A stretch of 64,000 nt of DNA from CALHVX01 sp964640725. Lineage in GTDB: Bacteria > Pseudomonadota > Gammaproteobacteria > Pseudomonadales > Azotimanducaceae. Location of the stretch: the NCBI GenBank assembly GCA_964640725.1, contig CAZXIJ010000007.1, forward strand, positions 1 through 64,000, in the 5' to 3' direction. Shown piece after piece: positions 7,461 through 17,335 of this stretch. A model generated the notes under the pieces. It did no database searches, was not told the origin of the DNA, and was given only the letters and a program-made list of their open reading frames with translations. The position numbers were made by a program, and so were the translations under genes. Within the stretch, counting starts at the first letter, position 1. The number at the start of each line of letters is the position of its first letter.

Positions 7461-8279
7461 ATGACGGACCCTGACAAAGCCATTTTTATCACCGGCGCCG
7501 CCAGCGGCATCGGTCGCGCGACCGCCGAGCTGTTTCACAGCAAAGGCTGGCTGGTCGGCTGCTTTGACCTGAACAGCGATGCACTCGCGGCGCTACAGAG
7601 CACGCTCGGCAAGCGCTGTGTCATCGGCCAGCTCGACGTCACCGACAAGGCCGCCTTCGACGTGGCCATGGCGACCTTCGCCGCGGCATCTGGCAGTCGC
7701 CTTGACCTCATGTTCAACAACGCCGGCATCGCCGTGGGCGGCTACCTGGACGAGGTCCCCTTCGACACCGTGGTCGCCACGGTCAACATCAACCTGATCG
7801 GCGTGCTGAACGGCATTCACGCCGCCATTCCGTACCTGAAAACGACGCCCAACGCCCTGTGCTTTTCGACGTCATCTTCTGCAGCAACCTTCGGCACCCC
7901 GGGCATGGCCACCTACGCGGCGACCAAGTACGCGGTCAAGGGGCTGACGGAAGCCATGAGCGTCGAGCTCGCGCGGTTTGGCGCCCGGGCCGCCGACGTC
8001 TCCCCCGGCATCATCGCGACGCCGCTGTGGGAGAGCAAACGCTATGTCAAAGGCGAAGAGCGTGCTCTGAACAACGTACCGGAGCGCAACGCCGGCCGCA
8101 CGGATGCCTCCCGGACCCTCGGGCCCGAAACCGTCGCCGCCTGCGTCTGGGACGCCTACCACGGCGACCAGCTGCACTGGTACGTGCCGCCGGAGCTGGT
8201 AGCCCGCGATCGCGCCAAGGCGCTCACACCGGAGAAGCTGCGCGACGAGCTGATCGCGCAGCAGCCTGCCGCGAAATGA
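7461..8279 (+). CDS. Short-chain dehydrogenase/reductase
   Basis: A 272-residue SDR. It has TGAASGIG (cofactor), FNNAGIAVGG, STSSSAATFG with the catalytic Ser, YAATKYAVKG with the Tyr/Lys pair, and SPGIIATPLW. The C-terminus is extended (about residues 200-272) compared with the shortest SDRs. GGAG upstream of ATG 7461 supports the start. Its stop overlaps the start of an epoxide-hydrolase-like gene (ATGA), so the pair is probably co-transcribed and may act on the same catabolic intermediate; that link is inference. Confidence 0.92.
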   Translation: MTDPDKAIFITGAASGIGRATAELFHSKGWLVGCFDLNSDALAALQSTLGKRCVIGQLDVTDKAAFDVAMATFAAASGSRLDLMFNNAGIAVGGYLDEVPFDTVVATVNINLIGVLNGIHAAIPYLKTTPNALCFSTSSSAATFGTPGMATYAATKYAVKGLTEAMSVELARFGARAADVSPGIIATPLWESKRYVKGEERALNNVPERNAGRTDASRTLGPETVAACVWDAYHGDQLHWYVPPELVARDRAKALTPEKLRDELIAQQPAAK

Positions 8280-9181
8280 CCGCACAGCGTCAGGGCACCT
8301 GCGAGCAGGACGACATTCGCCTGCACTACACCGAGGCCGGTTTCGAGCAGGGCCCCGGTGCGCGGCCCTTGATGCTGTTCTGCCACGGCTTCCCGTCCTG
8401 CGGCCGCAGCTTTCGCCTGCAGTTCGAGGCCTTCGCAAACGACTACCATGTGGTTGCCGTCGACGCGCTCGGCGCCGGCCAGTCGTCCAAGCCCGAGTCC
8501 CTTGCGCCGTACCGCATTGACCAGCTGGCGTCCCAGCTCGACGGGCTGGCCCGGCAGGTCGCCGGAGATCGCTCGTTCGTGCTCGTCGGCCACGACTGGG
8601 GCGGCGCCCTGGCCTGGAGCTTTGCCGAGGCCTGGCCGGAACGGCTGGACGCCGTCATCGTCATGAATGCGCCGCCGTACAACATCCTGCTCGACCTGTT
8701 GCGGGCCAGCGCTGCGCAGCGCGAGCGCTCGTCGTACATGTACAGCATGCGCAGCGGCAAGCATCATCAGGCCATGACCCGGGACCACGGGCTGGCGGTA
8801 TGGCAGCGAGCCTACGAGCCGCTGCGCGCCCTGCCCCAGTTCACCGCTGCAGACGACGAGCACATCCGGCAAGCGCTCACCACGCCCGGGGCCATCGATG
8901 GCGGCATCAACTGGTACCGGGCCAACATTCCGGAGCCCGACCAGATTACCGATGCGGGCTACTGGCCTGTCCGAGGCACCCGCTTGCGCGTGCCGGGGCT
9001 GCTGTTCTGGGGCGAAGATGACGGCACGTTCGAGCCTGAATTTATCGACCGGCTGGCAGCGCAAAGCGACCGGCTACAGGTCGAGCGCCTGCCGCAGGTG
9101 GGTCACTGGTCGATGCTGCAGCGCCCGGAGCAGGTCAACAGGACCATGCGGGAGTTTCTGGCACGCGCTACATCCAGGTAA
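8276..9181 (+). CDS. Alpha/beta hydrolase, epoxide hydrolase/haloalkane dehalogenase-like
   Basis: A 301-residue alpha/beta-hydrolase fold enzyme. The oxyanion motif HGFP is at 37-40. The nucleophile elbow GHDWGG carries Asp (D107) rather than Ser, which points to the epoxide hydrolase/haloalkane dehalogenase branch that opens epoxides or C-halogen bonds through an ester intermediate. The acid is probably in FWGEDDGTF and the base His in QVGHWSMLQRPE. The cap region (about 140-230) has Tyr residues that could activate an epoxide. ATG 8276 overlaps the upstream SDR stop. The last 14 bp overlap the convergent VOC gene. Confidence 0.85.
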   Translation: MTAQRQGTCEQDDIRLHYTEAGFEQGPGARPLMLFCHGFPSCGRSFRLQFEAFANDYHVVAVDALGAGQSSKPESLAPYRIDQLASQLDGLARQVAGDRSFVLVGHDWGGALAWSFAEAWPERLDAVIVMNAPPYNILLDLLRASAAQRERSSYMYSMRSGKHHQAMTRDHGLAVWQRAYEPLRALPQFTAADDEHIRQALTTPGAIDGGINWYRANIPEPDQITDAGYWPVRGTRLRVPGLLFWGEDDGTFEPEFIDRLAAQSDRLQVERLPQVGHWSMLQRPEQVNRTMREFLARATSR

Positions 9182-10124
9182 TCGACGGCATGCAATCGAG
9201 CGACAGCGTCGAGCCCTTCGCCAGCTCCATGAGCCCGTACAGGTTCTGATCCGGGTCGCGGCCAAAGACCATGCGCCCCTGCGGGCTGTGCACCGGTTCA
9301 GACAGGTCGCTCACGCCGGCCGCAGCCAGCCGCGCGCACTCTGTATCAAGGTCTGCCACCTCAAACACGAACTTGTTGTAGCCCACCCGCTCGTAGGGCA
9401 CCGGAGCGCCCACCTCGGGCGTGATGGGATTCAGGTACTGCCACAGCTCGAACACCATGTTGCCCACATTGAACCAGGCGGCGCGGATCGCCACCTGATC
9501 GATCCCGGTGACCCGGTCGGCGCGGCTGCCGCGGAGCAGATCCGTGGTGTTGTAAGTGGTGCACCCGAGCAGCTTCTCGTAAAACGCGACCAGGGCCTCG
9601 ATATCCGGGCTGACCAGCGCGACGTGCGCGACCCAGAAATCGCCGTCGAAATGCGGCGCGTCCAACTGCTCCAGCTCGAACATCAGCTGGCTCGGATCCC
9701 TGAGGTAGGCGTAATAGACGCCCCGGCCCGCCAGGTCGACCGGCGCATCACCCCGGCTGACCGGTTGCGCTTGCTGCGCTCGAGCGCGGGCATAGAGGTC
9801 GTGCGTGACCGGGCACTGATAGCACACATGGGTCACCCCGGGACCGGAAACCGGCATGGGCTGCGCTGGCCCGGCGACTGCGGCCGGAAACTGCTGCAGG
9901 GCGAGATAGGCGTTCGGCCCCCGCAACAGCGTTGCGCTGGCGAGCGGTGCCGCGCCCGGCGGCCGGCCTTCCTGCGTAAGCGCAAAGGGTTCGCTGACGG
10001 TCTGCAGCGGCATGACGCCCTGGTAAAACGCTCGGGCGGCGGCGAGGTCTGTAACAGACAGCCCGACGTGATGCAGGCCCCGGATCCCGGTGTGCTGCTG
10101 CGCGCGTGGATTGCTTGCGGTCAT
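9168..10124 (-). CDS. Two-domain VOC (glyoxalase/dioxygenase-fold) protein
   Basis: A 318-residue protein with two vicinal-oxygen-chelate modules: residues about 15-155 (GLHHVGLSVTDLAAARAFY to LRDPSQLMFELEQ) and about 165-300 (HVALVSPDIEALVAFYEKLLG to GRDPDQNLYGLMEL). The fold supports metal-dependent dioxygenases, isomerases and glyoxalases. Candidate metal ligands are H18 in the first module and the Glu residues closing each module (FELEQ, LMELA). The reaction cannot be assigned. It ends against the hydrolase gene and starts 64 bp from the end of the amidase. Confidence 0.8.
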   Translation of the reverse strand: MTASNPRAQQHTGIRGLHHVGLSVTDLAAARAFYQGVMPLQTVSEPFALTQEGRPPGAAPLASATLLRGPNAYLALQQFPAAVAGPAQPMPVSGPGVTHVCYQCPVTHDLYARARAQQAQPVSRGDAPVDLAGRGVYYAYLRDPSQLMFELEQLDAPHFDGDFWVAHVALVSPDIEALVAFYEKLLGCTTYNTTDLLRGSRADRVTGIDQVAIRAAWFNVGNMVFELWQYLNPITPEVGAPVPYERVGYNKFVFEVADLDTECARLAAAGVSDLSEPVHSPQGRMVFGRDPDQNLYGLMELAKGSTLSLDCMPSITWM

Positions 10125-10188
10125 AGGGGCTGCCTGCGATAGCGACGTCAGCCAATCTAGCGCGTCGCTGGTCGCCTCACAATCGGAT

Positions 10189-11667
10189 TCAGAGAGCGTC
10201 CGCAGAGGCTACAGCCGCTGGCGGCAACAGGTCATCGCGGTAGAGCGCACCAAAGGCCGCATTGAGCGCTGTCTCGATGCACTGCCCGGCGACGATCAGC
10301 TGGTCTTCGCGGCGCTGTGCGGCAATCAGCTGCACGGAACAGGGCAGCGCCTGCCCCGCCGGCGACGACTGACGCTCCACCCCGGCCGGGAGCGTGAGCG
10401 TCGGGTGCCCGCTAAAGTCAAAGGGCGCGGTGAAGGTGAGGTAGTCCGCCCGGCCACGATCATCCACCGCTGCGCCTTCGGCCACGGCGACGGTCGGCAC
10501 CGTGCGCGGCAGCGTGGGCGTCAGCAGCAGGTCCATGGACCCGAAGGCGGTTTCCAGGGCGTCGCGAAACTGCCGCCGCACGCGCTCCAGGGCCTCATAG
10601 CGTGCCTTCGAGGTGTGTTGACCGATCTGAATCAGAGAGCGCAGCGCCGGCCCGTAGTCGTCTGCCCGGGCCTGGAACAGCTCGGCGTGCACCTGGGCAC
10701 ACTCGTAGCCACAGCTTTCGCTCCAGGCCGCGACCAGCTCGCGGGCGCTGTCGGGCACCATGATCGGCACCAGCTGAGCCCCCAGCGAGAGCAGCAGTTC
10801 GCGCACCGCCCTCAACCGCTCCGTGACCTGCGCATCGACACCCCGGGTGGCGTAGTCCGGATCGTAGCCGATACGCCAGCCGGACAGATCCTTCGCGCCC
10901 GCCAGGCGGCTGTAGCGCGGCGCGGGCTCGGGAAGACAGCCCGCATCCTTCGGGTCCGCTCCGGCCAGCACTTCCAGTACCGTGGCCGCATCCGCAACGC
11001 TGCGCGTGATCGGCCCGATGTGGTCGAGAGTCGGGCCAAGCGCCCAGGCGCCGTGAACGCTGACGCGGCCGTAGGTTGGCTTCAGCCCAACCAGGCCACA
11101 GCACGCCGCGGGAAAGCGAATGCTGCCGCCCGTATCGGTGCCCAGAGCTGCCACAGCCATACCCGCGGCGACCGCGACTCCGGACCCCGAGGACGAAACC
11201 CCGGGCCAGTAATCGGTGGCCCAGGGGTTGCGCGGCGCGACAAGCTGCGGGTGGTGCAATCCGAAAGCCCCCTCAGTCAGCTGCGTCTGGCCGATGATCA
11301 CGGCGCCGGCGGCACGCAACCGGTGCACGACCGTCGCAGTGTAGCCCGGCCGGAAATCCGCCATGACCACCGTGCCGCTCGCGGTCCGCTCCCCCTCGAG
11401 GTACAGCAGGTCCTTCACCGCCACGGGCACGCCGTGCAGCGGGCCCAGCGCCGCGCCGCTCGCCTGCAGCTTGTCTAGTGCGTCGGCTTCCGCCAGTGCC
11501 CTCTCGTGCCGCGCCCGGGCATAGGGTCGCAGTGTGGGTTGCAGCGCGTCGATCCGCTGCAGATAGCGCTCCGTCAGTGCCCGGGCCGTACTGCCGCCGT
11601 TGACCACGACCGCGCGGGTCTCGGCCAGGCTGGCGTAGGGCCAGCCGCTCGCGAACTCGTCGCTCAA
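10189..11667 (-). CDS. Amidase (amidase signature family)
   Basis: A 492-residue Ser-Ser-Lys amidohydrolase that hydrolyses a carboxamide. Catalytic Lys is K85 (VAVKDLLY), the cis-Ser is in GVSSSGSG near 158-160 and the nucleophile is S182 in GTDTGGSIRFPA; GLKPTYGRVS follows as expected. Length is normal for the family. The start is TTG at 11667, overlapping the stop of the upstream FAD-linked oxidase (TTGA); no ATG in this frame gives the conserved N-terminus. The pair forms a coupled operon, suggesting one catabolic route, substrate unknown. It lacks GatA context, so it is not called a tRNA amidotransferase subunit. Confidence 0.9.
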   Translation of the reverse strand: MSDEFASGWPYASLAETRAVVVNGGSTARALTERYLQRIDALQPTLRPYARARHERALAEADALDKLQASGAALGPLHGVPVAVKDLLYLEGERTASGTVVMADFRPGYTATVVHRLRAAGAVIIGQTQLTEGAFGLHHPQLVAPRNPWATDYWPGVSSSGSGVAVAAGMAVAALGTDTGGSIRFPAACCGLVGLKPTYGRVSVHGAWALGPTLDHIGPITRSVADAATVLEVLAGADPKDAGCLPEPAPRYSRLAGAKDLSGWRIGYDPDYATRGVDAQVTERLRAVRELLLSLGAQLVPIMVPDSARELVAAWSESCGYECAQVHAELFQARADDYGPALRSLIQIGQHTSKARYEALERVRRQFRDALETAFGSMDLLLTPTLPRTVPTVAVAEGAAVDDRGRADYLTFTAPFDFSGHPTLTLPAGVERQSSPAGQALPCSVQLIAAQRREDQLIVAGQCIETALNAAFGALYRDDLLPPAAVASADAL

Positions 11668-13067
11668 GCGATCACGTCGAATATTTTGCCGGGGTTGAGC
11701 AGCCCCTGAGGATCGAGCGCCCGCTTCAGCGTGCCCATGAGCGCCAGCTCTTCGGTGCTGCGCGAGATGCCCAGCCAGGGCTTTTTCTCCAGCCCGACAC
11801 CGTGCTCGGCAGACACCGAGCCGCCGATCGCCGCCAGCGGCTCGTAAACGCACCGTTCTACCGCCGCTCGATGCGCCGGCCCGCCTTCACCGACCGCCAC
11901 GACGAAGTGCAGGTTGCCATCTCCCATGTGACCGAAGGTAAAGTTGCGCGGCGCCTCGTAGCTTGCCGCCAGGCGCGCGTTCACCTCGTCGACGTAACTC
12001 TGCATATGGGTGATGCGCAGGGACACGTCAAAGGTGAAAGTCGGGGCGTACTGAAAGCACTGCTCGACATCGTCGCGCAGTGCCCACAGACCGAGGCGCT
12101 GGGCCTCGCTTTGGGCCAGCACTGCATCGGCAATCAGGCCTTCTTCGAGCGCGCTGGCCAGCGCCGCTTCGACCACTGCGTCCGTCGCCCCCAAAGCCTC
12201 GACCAGCACGTAGTAGGGATAGGTCTGCGGCAGGGGCGGCTGGCCCGGCGCCGGCGGCGTCGTGACCAGGGTGTAGAAATTTTGCCACATGACTTCGACG
12301 GCGCTCAGCGTGCCGCTGAGCGCCGCGTCCATATGTTTCAGAAAGCGCCCCAGGTCATCGAAGCTTTCCAGGGCTGCAAACAGCGTCGCCTGGTTGCCGG
12401 GCTTTTCCCGCAACCGCAGCACCGCGCGGGTCACGATGCCAAGGCTGCCCTCGGTGCCGATGAACAGCTGCTTGAGATCGTAGCCTGCGTTGTTCTTGAT
12501 CATCTGGTTCATGGACGACACGATGGTGCCGTCGGCCAGCACCGCTTCCAGACCCAGCACCATGTCGCGCGTCATACCGTAGCGGATGACCCGGTTGCCG
12601 CCGGCGTTGGTCGCGATGTTGCCGCCCACGGTGCAGCTGCCCCGGGCTCCCAGATCGAGGGGATACAGCAATCCTTCGGCGTCGGCAGCTTCCTGCAGGT
12701 GCTGCAGCAGTACTCCGGCCTGCACCACGGCGGTTCGGTCGACCGGGTGTATGGCCTCAATGCGATTCATGCGTTCCATGGACAGCACCAGTTCGTTCGG
12801 CGCCGTCAGAGCGCCCTTTACCAGCCCCGTCAGCCCGCCATGGGTCACCACCGGCTGGCCCGCGGCATGGCAGGCCTTAAGAACCAGCGCGACCTGCTCG
12901 GTGCTGCGCGGACGCACGATGGCCCCGGCCGCGATGGTGTCCTTGCGCCAGATTCCCGCCGAGCGTTCGTGCACGTCATCGCCGGTGAGCACAGCATCGG
13001 CGCCAAGCTCCTGGCGTAGCTCGTCGAGCAGTTCCGCCGGGATCACGCCGGCTTCTGCTTGAATCAT
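11664..13067 (-). CDS. FAD-linked oxidase, GlcD/D-2-hydroxyacid dehydrogenase type
   Basis: A 467-residue flavoprotein of the VAO/PCMH fold, probably oxidising a D-2-hydroxy acid such as glycolate or D-lactate. The FAD-binding part has IVRPRSTEQV, VVTHGGLTGLVKGA, LGARGSCTVGGNIATNAGG and YDLKQLFIGTEGSLGIVT. The C-terminal domain has FGHMGDGNLHF and SAEHGVGLEKK, typical of GlcD-like enzymes. ATG 13067 is preferred; upstream frame is open but not protein-like. It is followed by the amidase with a TTGA overlap. No iron-sulfur GlcF partner is seen. Confidence 0.92.
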   Translation of the reverse strand: MIQAEAGVIPAELLDELRQELGADAVLTGDDVHERSAGIWRKDTIAAGAIVRPRSTEQVALVLKACHAAGQPVVTHGGLTGLVKGALTAPNELVLSMERMNRIEAIHPVDRTAVVQAGVLLQHLQEAADAEGLLYPLDLGARGSCTVGGNIATNAGGNRVIRYGMTRDMVLGLEAVLADGTIVSSMNQMIKNNAGYDLKQLFIGTEGSLGIVTRAVLRLREKPGNQATLFAALESFDDLGRFLKHMDAALSGTLSAVEVMWQNFYTLVTTPPAPGQPPLPQTYPYYVLVEALGATDAVVEAALASALEEGLIADAVLAQSEAQRLGLWALRDDVEQCFQYAPTFTFDVSLRITHMQSYVDEVNARLAASYEAPRNFTFGHMGDGNLHFVVAVGEGGPAHRAAVERCVYEPLAAIGGSVSAEHGVGLEKKPWLGISRSTEELALMGTLKRALDPQGLLNPGKIFDVIA

Positions 13068-13163
13068 ATCCGTCCCCCTGCCCCGGTCATCGGGCCGTTG
13101 GCATGCCCTTGCGGGCGCCGTGCTGTTAGCCTTCAGTCCTTTGAATACCATAAGCAGAACACC

Positions 13164-13742
13164 ATGCGCGAGCGCTTTGACGCGGCGTACTACCGACGCT
13201 TTTACGAATCTCCGGAAACCCGCGCCGGCACCGTTGCCAGCGCCCGCCGCCATGCCGCCTTCATCAGCGCCTATCTGAACTATCTGGAGCTGCCGGTCGG
13301 CCGCATCCTCGACCTGGGCTGCGGCCTCGGCCGGCTGCTGCGCGCCCTGGGCCGCAACCACCCCAGGGCCGAACTGGTGGGTGTCGAGGTCAGCGACTAT
13401 CTGTGCCAGCGCTACGGATGGCACCAGGGTTCCGTTGTGGACTACGACGACGAGCCTTTCGATCTGGTGGTATGTTTCGACGTGCTGTCCTACCTGGAGC
13501 CGGACGCCTGCGGCGAGGCGCTGCGCAACATCGCGCGGCTGACCCGGGGCGTCGCCTGCCTGGGGCTGATCACCGAGGAAGACCGGGAGATCGCTGACTT
13601 TGAACGCACGGATCGCCAGCAGCATCTGCGTCCGGCCAGCTGGTATCGCCGGCGCCTGAGCCAGCCCTTTCAGTCCCTGGGCGGCGGTCTGTATCTGCGC
13701 AAGCCCGCGGCCGTGCCAATCTGGGCAATGGACAAGGGCTAG
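13164..13742 (+). CDS. Class I SAM-dependent methyltransferase
   Basis: A 192-residue methyltransferase with the SAM motif DLGCGLGRLL at 50-59, the acidic end of strand 2 (LVGVEVSDYL) and FDLVVCFDVLSYLEPD as the motif IV/post region. The short C-terminal domain offers no clue to the substrate. ATG 13164 follows the hydrolytic operon divergently; its stop overlaps the convergent ABC permease stop by 4 bp. Confidence 0.88.
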   Translation: MRERFDAAYYRRFYESPETRAGTVASARRHAAFISAYLNYLELPVGRILDLGCGLGRLLRALGRNHPRAELVGVEVSDYLCQRYGWHQGSVVDYDDEPFDLVVCFDVLSYLEPDACGEALRNIARLTRGVACLGLITEEDREIADFERTDRQQHLRPASWYRRRLSQPFQSLGGGLYLRKPAAVPIWAMDKG

Positions 13743-16700
13743 CCGTCGATCCGTTTCAGGTTGTCTTCGGGGTTGCGGTCAACGCGATAGACGTACGGGT
13801 CAACGCCTACCCAGACCGGAGCCTCGGGCACCAGGAAGGACAGGGTTTGACGGCCGCTGCGCAGTGCCCGCGACTCCAGCAACAGCGGCGGCGGCAGATC
13901 CCGCTCGCCGAGGTCGTCCGGGCGAGCCGGAAACAGCCCGATGCGCACCGTTTCTGACAGCGGCGCCTCTTGCTCCCGCCCTTCGCCGTCGGCGTAAAAC
14001 TTGGCGGCATCGACCTCGACGGTCACGCGAAAGCCACTGCCTTCCGGCGCGACGGAGGCATCCGCCACCGACAAATCGAAGATCGTGATTTTCTCGAACA
14101 GGTCTGTGATGCGAGCTTGCTGCGCGACATCGGCTTCGGCCTTCAGCGCCGCGATCAGATCGACGGTCCTGGGGAACGGCGGGCCTTGATAGGCGAACTT
14201 ATCAATCAGACCTCGAAGCGCCCGGTTGACTGCGTCCTCGCCAAGCATCTGCTTGACGTCGTACATCACCAGGCTGCCCTTGCGATAGTGGATATAGGGC
14301 TGGTTTTCCGCCAGCTTCAGGGGCAGCTCCTCGATCAGTTCGCCGCCCCGGCCACGCAGATAGCGATCCAGCTCGCGCTTGAGGAACCGGCGCATCATCG
14401 GCTCACCGTAGGCACGCTCCATCACCATCAGCGCCGAGTACTGGGACAGCGTTTCCGACAGCACCGCGGAGCCCTGCACCCGGGCCGGCGAAAACTGGTG
14501 TCCCCACCACTGATGCGCCGCTTCGTGCGCCGTCACGTAGTACACGAAGTCGACGTCGTCTTCGTCCGACAGGTCAGCGATAAAGCCGATCGCTTCCGAG
14601 TAGGGAATCGTGTTCGGAAAGGACTGAGCAAAGCTCTCGTAGCTCGGAAATTCGATGATCCGGAACTGGCGATGCTGGTAGGGCGAGAACACTTCGGAAA
14701 AGTAACGCAGCGAGTCCCGGGAACTGCGCAGCATCGTGGGCACATTCCAGTGGTGGTCGCGATGGTAGTAGACCTCCAGAGACTGGCCTTCCCAGTCTTC
14801 CTTAACGACCTCGTAGCGTGCCGACGTAAAGGAGACGAAGGGCCAGATGGGTTTGTCCATCTCGTACTCGAAGAAGCGTCGCTCACCCTCACGCCATTCG
14901 CGCGTGAGATACCCGGGCGCTATGGCAATCTGGTCCGCCTCGGTGCTGACCACCGCCCGAAAGTCCGCGCGATTGGCGACCGAGAAAAAGTTGAAATTGC
15001 GCCAACGCTCGTCATCGAGGGCCGGCAGCCGGGCAACCGGCGGCAAATCGTGTTCGCGGCGCACGGCGTTGTCCTGCAGCTCGCGCCCGTAGTCGTAGCC
15101 GGGTATCGGCATGATCTCGGCGTTGTTCACAAAGGTGCCGTTTGCGGCCAGGCGGTTGGTCGCCCCGCTGTTCGGGAAGCCGGGGTTGTCCCAGCGCAGG
15201 TCCCATTGCAGGGACAGCACAGCATCGGGCGCGACCGGTTCTGCTGGCCGATAGCGCCAGACATTCTGGTCTTCGTCGACCAGCGACAGCGCGGTGCCCG
15301 CAACGGTCATGGAATCGACGGTGAGAGGCCGCGCCAGGGTCAGGATCAGCTCCGGCAAAGCGGCGCCGGAGCGATTCACCAAGGTCGCCTGGCCCCGGCT
15401 GCGCAGCGACCGCTTCGCGGGGAACAAATCGACGGTCACATCCAGCGCGGTCAACTGCGGGCTGTCCAGTTCTCGCAGCGCTGCCCAGTCCTGCTCGTAG
15501 CGCGCATCCAGCGCTTCTCGCTCGTCCTGAGTCACGTAGTCGTTCAACACGTTGGTGTTGTAGAAGATATAGCTGCCCAGAGCGGCCACCGAGGCCAGCA
15601 GCGTGGCTGCCACCGCGACGGTAGCCGGGGTCAGCCGGGCGCGCGCTGCGCGCAGACGCTCGCGCCAGCGTCCGTCTACGCCGCGCACGAACAGCAGGTG
15701 CCCGAGCACGATCAACAGACCGCCCCAAAGCAGCCAGTAGGCGCTGAAGCTGAGCAGCGGCTGTACGTAGTGGCCGTAGCCGTTCATGTCGGAGTACGGC
15801 GCTCCGGGAACGCCAAACTGGTACAGGTAGTGCTCGAAGCCCACGCTGGACAGGAACTGAAGGGCGATAAACGCGAACAGCACCAGCATCATGCCCAGAA
15901 ACTTGTTGGGCGCGAGAACCTGGATAACAACGCTCAGCAGCGCCAGCAGCAGGAAGTCCATGGCAATGACGCCGAACAGGCCGCGGAGGTAGAGACCCGG
16001 CTCAAGGTTCGTATAGCCGTGCGCCAGCTGAATGATCATGGCGGTCAGCATCACTACTGCCAGCATGGCAAAAAGCACAAACCACAGAGCCAGCACCTTG
16101 GCGACCACCATGATGCCGCTGGGGTACGGCGTGGCATCAACGATCTGCTTGAGGCCGTACTGGCGCTCCCGATGAACCAGCTCGCCGGCGTAGTAAATCA
16201 GCACCAGCAGCAGCACCAGCGAAAAGGAGCCGGCGATGGCGTTCAGCAATAGCCGAGTGACCGGATACACCGGTGTGCCGTAGGCCATCTCCAGAGTTCC
16301 GAGCACTCCGCCAACAGTATTGAACAGGCCGAACGCCATCAGCACGTAAAACGGCGTGCTGCGCAAAATGCCGCGTACATCCATCAGCACCTGCGAGCGC
16401 AGCTGCACCCAGGTTGTGCCAAGCCCAAGGGTTGGCAGCGCGTTGCCCCGCAGGAGCGGCTCGGCCTGCGGCAGCGCCAGATGCGCAGGCGCGGCATCGG
16501 GCGCGAGGCCAGCCGCCTTTTTGCCCGGCTTTGCGCTCGCGCTGCCCAGGCGGAAGCGGAATCGCCAGGCGCCGAGCAGTAAAGCCGCCAGGGCGATGCC
16601 CATCCAGAGCAAGCGCCCCAGCAGCACCAGCCCGTCGACCTGCGGAATTTTTTCGTTCCGTTCAAAGGCGGTCCAGTAGCGCGTTTGCTCGGCAAAGGGC

Positions 16701-17335
16701 GCCATGCCGAAGGGATCCAGCGGCGCCAGCCGCTTCAGGTCTTCGGGATCGGCAATCGTCGACAGCACGACATACAGCACCAGGAAACCCAGGGCTGCGA
16801 CGTAGGCCCAGAGCATGGATCGCGACAGGGCCGCAACCACGTAGAACAAGCAGCTCACGAGCAAGGCGTTCGGCAGGATCACGACCAGCAAGCTGTAGCC
16901 GTAGGCGCCCGGCAGGAAAGGCCCGACGCGCTCCGGGTCGAGCCAGGGCATAAAGGATCCGACCAGCGTGCCGAACATTGCGATCACGAACACGAGCACG
17001 CAGAACAGCATTCCCCCGACGAAACGCCCGAAATAGAAGGACCGCTCGGACACGCCGCTGGCGAACAGCAGCTCCGCGGTGCGGCTCTCAAAATCCCGGG
17101 TAATCGCCCCGGCCACGAAAGCAATGCCGGCGAACATGATCAGCAGCGAGAAGACGTACTGTGTCTGGATGATGGCGTAGCTGCCGTTGAAGTTCACGTT
17201 GGCGGCAATTCCGCCAACGCTGACGTCCTCGCTGGCCATGGCAAAGAAGGCCAACAGGAAGAAGAGCGCGGCCATGGACCAGAACAGCGGCGAGCGCAGC
17301 TGGTAGCGACACTCGAAGCGGATGATCTCGCCCAT
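13739..17335 (-). CDS. ABC-2 permease fused to an M1-type zinc metallopeptidase
   Basis: A 1198-residue two-part inner-membrane protein. About residues 1-570 hold two blocks of ABC-2 type membrane helices (from FWSMAALFFLLAFFAMA; second block from STPFYVLMAFGLFNTVG). A further helix near 575-600 leads to an M1-like domain (about 620-1190) that should face the periplasm. It has the zinc motif HEAAHQWW (H937, H941) with a Glu ligand in VLSETLSQYSAL near 961. The combination is known as 'ABC transporter permease/M1 family aminopeptidase', but its substrate is not established. ATG 17335 overlaps the stop of the ATPase gene (TGATG), so ATPase and permease form an exporter operon. The length and intact zinc motif argue that both halves are functional. 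Confidence 0.9.
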   Translation of the reverse strand: MGEIIRFECRYQLRSPLFWSMAALFFLLAFFAMASEDVSVGGIAANVNFNGSYAIIQTQYVFSLLIMFAGIAFVAGAITRDFESRTAELLFASGVSERSFYFGRFVGGMLFCVLVFVIAMFGTLVGSFMPWLDPERVGPFLPGAYGYSLLVVILPNALLVSCLFYVVAALSRSMLWAYVAALGFLVLYVVLSTIADPEDLKRLAPLDPFGMAPFAEQTRYWTAFERNEKIPQVDGLVLLGRLLWMGIALAALLLGAWRFRFRLGSASAKPGKKAAGLAPDAAPAHLALPQAEPLLRGNALPTLGLGTTWVQLRSQVLMDVRGILRSTPFYVLMAFGLFNTVGGVLGTLEMAYGTPVYPVTRLLLNAIAGSFSLVLLLVLIYYAGELVHRERQYGLKQIVDATPYPSGIMVVAKVLALWFVLFAMLAVVMLTAMIIQLAHGYTNLEPGLYLRGLFGVIAMDFLLLALLSVVIQVLAPNKFLGMMLVLFAFIALQFLSSVGFEHYLYQFGVPGAPYSDMNGYGHYVQPLLSFSAYWLLWGGLLIVLGHLLFVRGVDGRWRERLRAARARLTPATVAVAATLLASVAALGSYIFYNTNVLNDYVTQDEREALDARYEQDWAALRELDSPQLTALDVTVDLFPAKRSLRSRGQATLVNRSGAALPELILTLARPLTVDSMTVAGTALSLVDEDQNVWRYRPAEPVAPDAVLSLQWDLRWDNPGFPNSGATNRLAANGTFVNNAEIMPIPGYDYGRELQDNAVRREHDLPPVARLPALDDERWRNFNFFSVANRADFRAVVSTEADQIAIAPGYLTREWREGERRFFEYEMDKPIWPFVSFTSARYEVVKEDWEGQSLEVYYHRDHHWNVPTMLRSSRDSLRYFSEVFSPYQHRQFRIIEFPSYESFAQSFPNTIPYSEAIGFIADLSDEDDVDFVYYVTAHEAAHQWWGHQFSPARVQGSAVLSETLSQYSALMVMERAYGEPMMRRFLKRELDRYLRGRGGELIEELPLKLAENQPYIHYRKGSLVMYDVKQMLGEDAVNRALRGLIDKFAYQGPPFPRTVDLIAALKAEADVAQQARITDLFEKITIFDLSVADASVAPEGSGFRVTVEVDAAKFYADGEGREQEAPLSETVRIGLFPARPDDLGERDLPPPLLLESRALRSGRQTLSFLVPEAPVWVGVDPYVYRVDRNPEDNLKRIDG

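Noticed and set aside
13970..16252. A 760-codon plus-strand open frame
   Set aside because: It is antisense to the permease-peptidase gene, rich in Gln/His/Arg from codon mirroring, with no recognisable domain.
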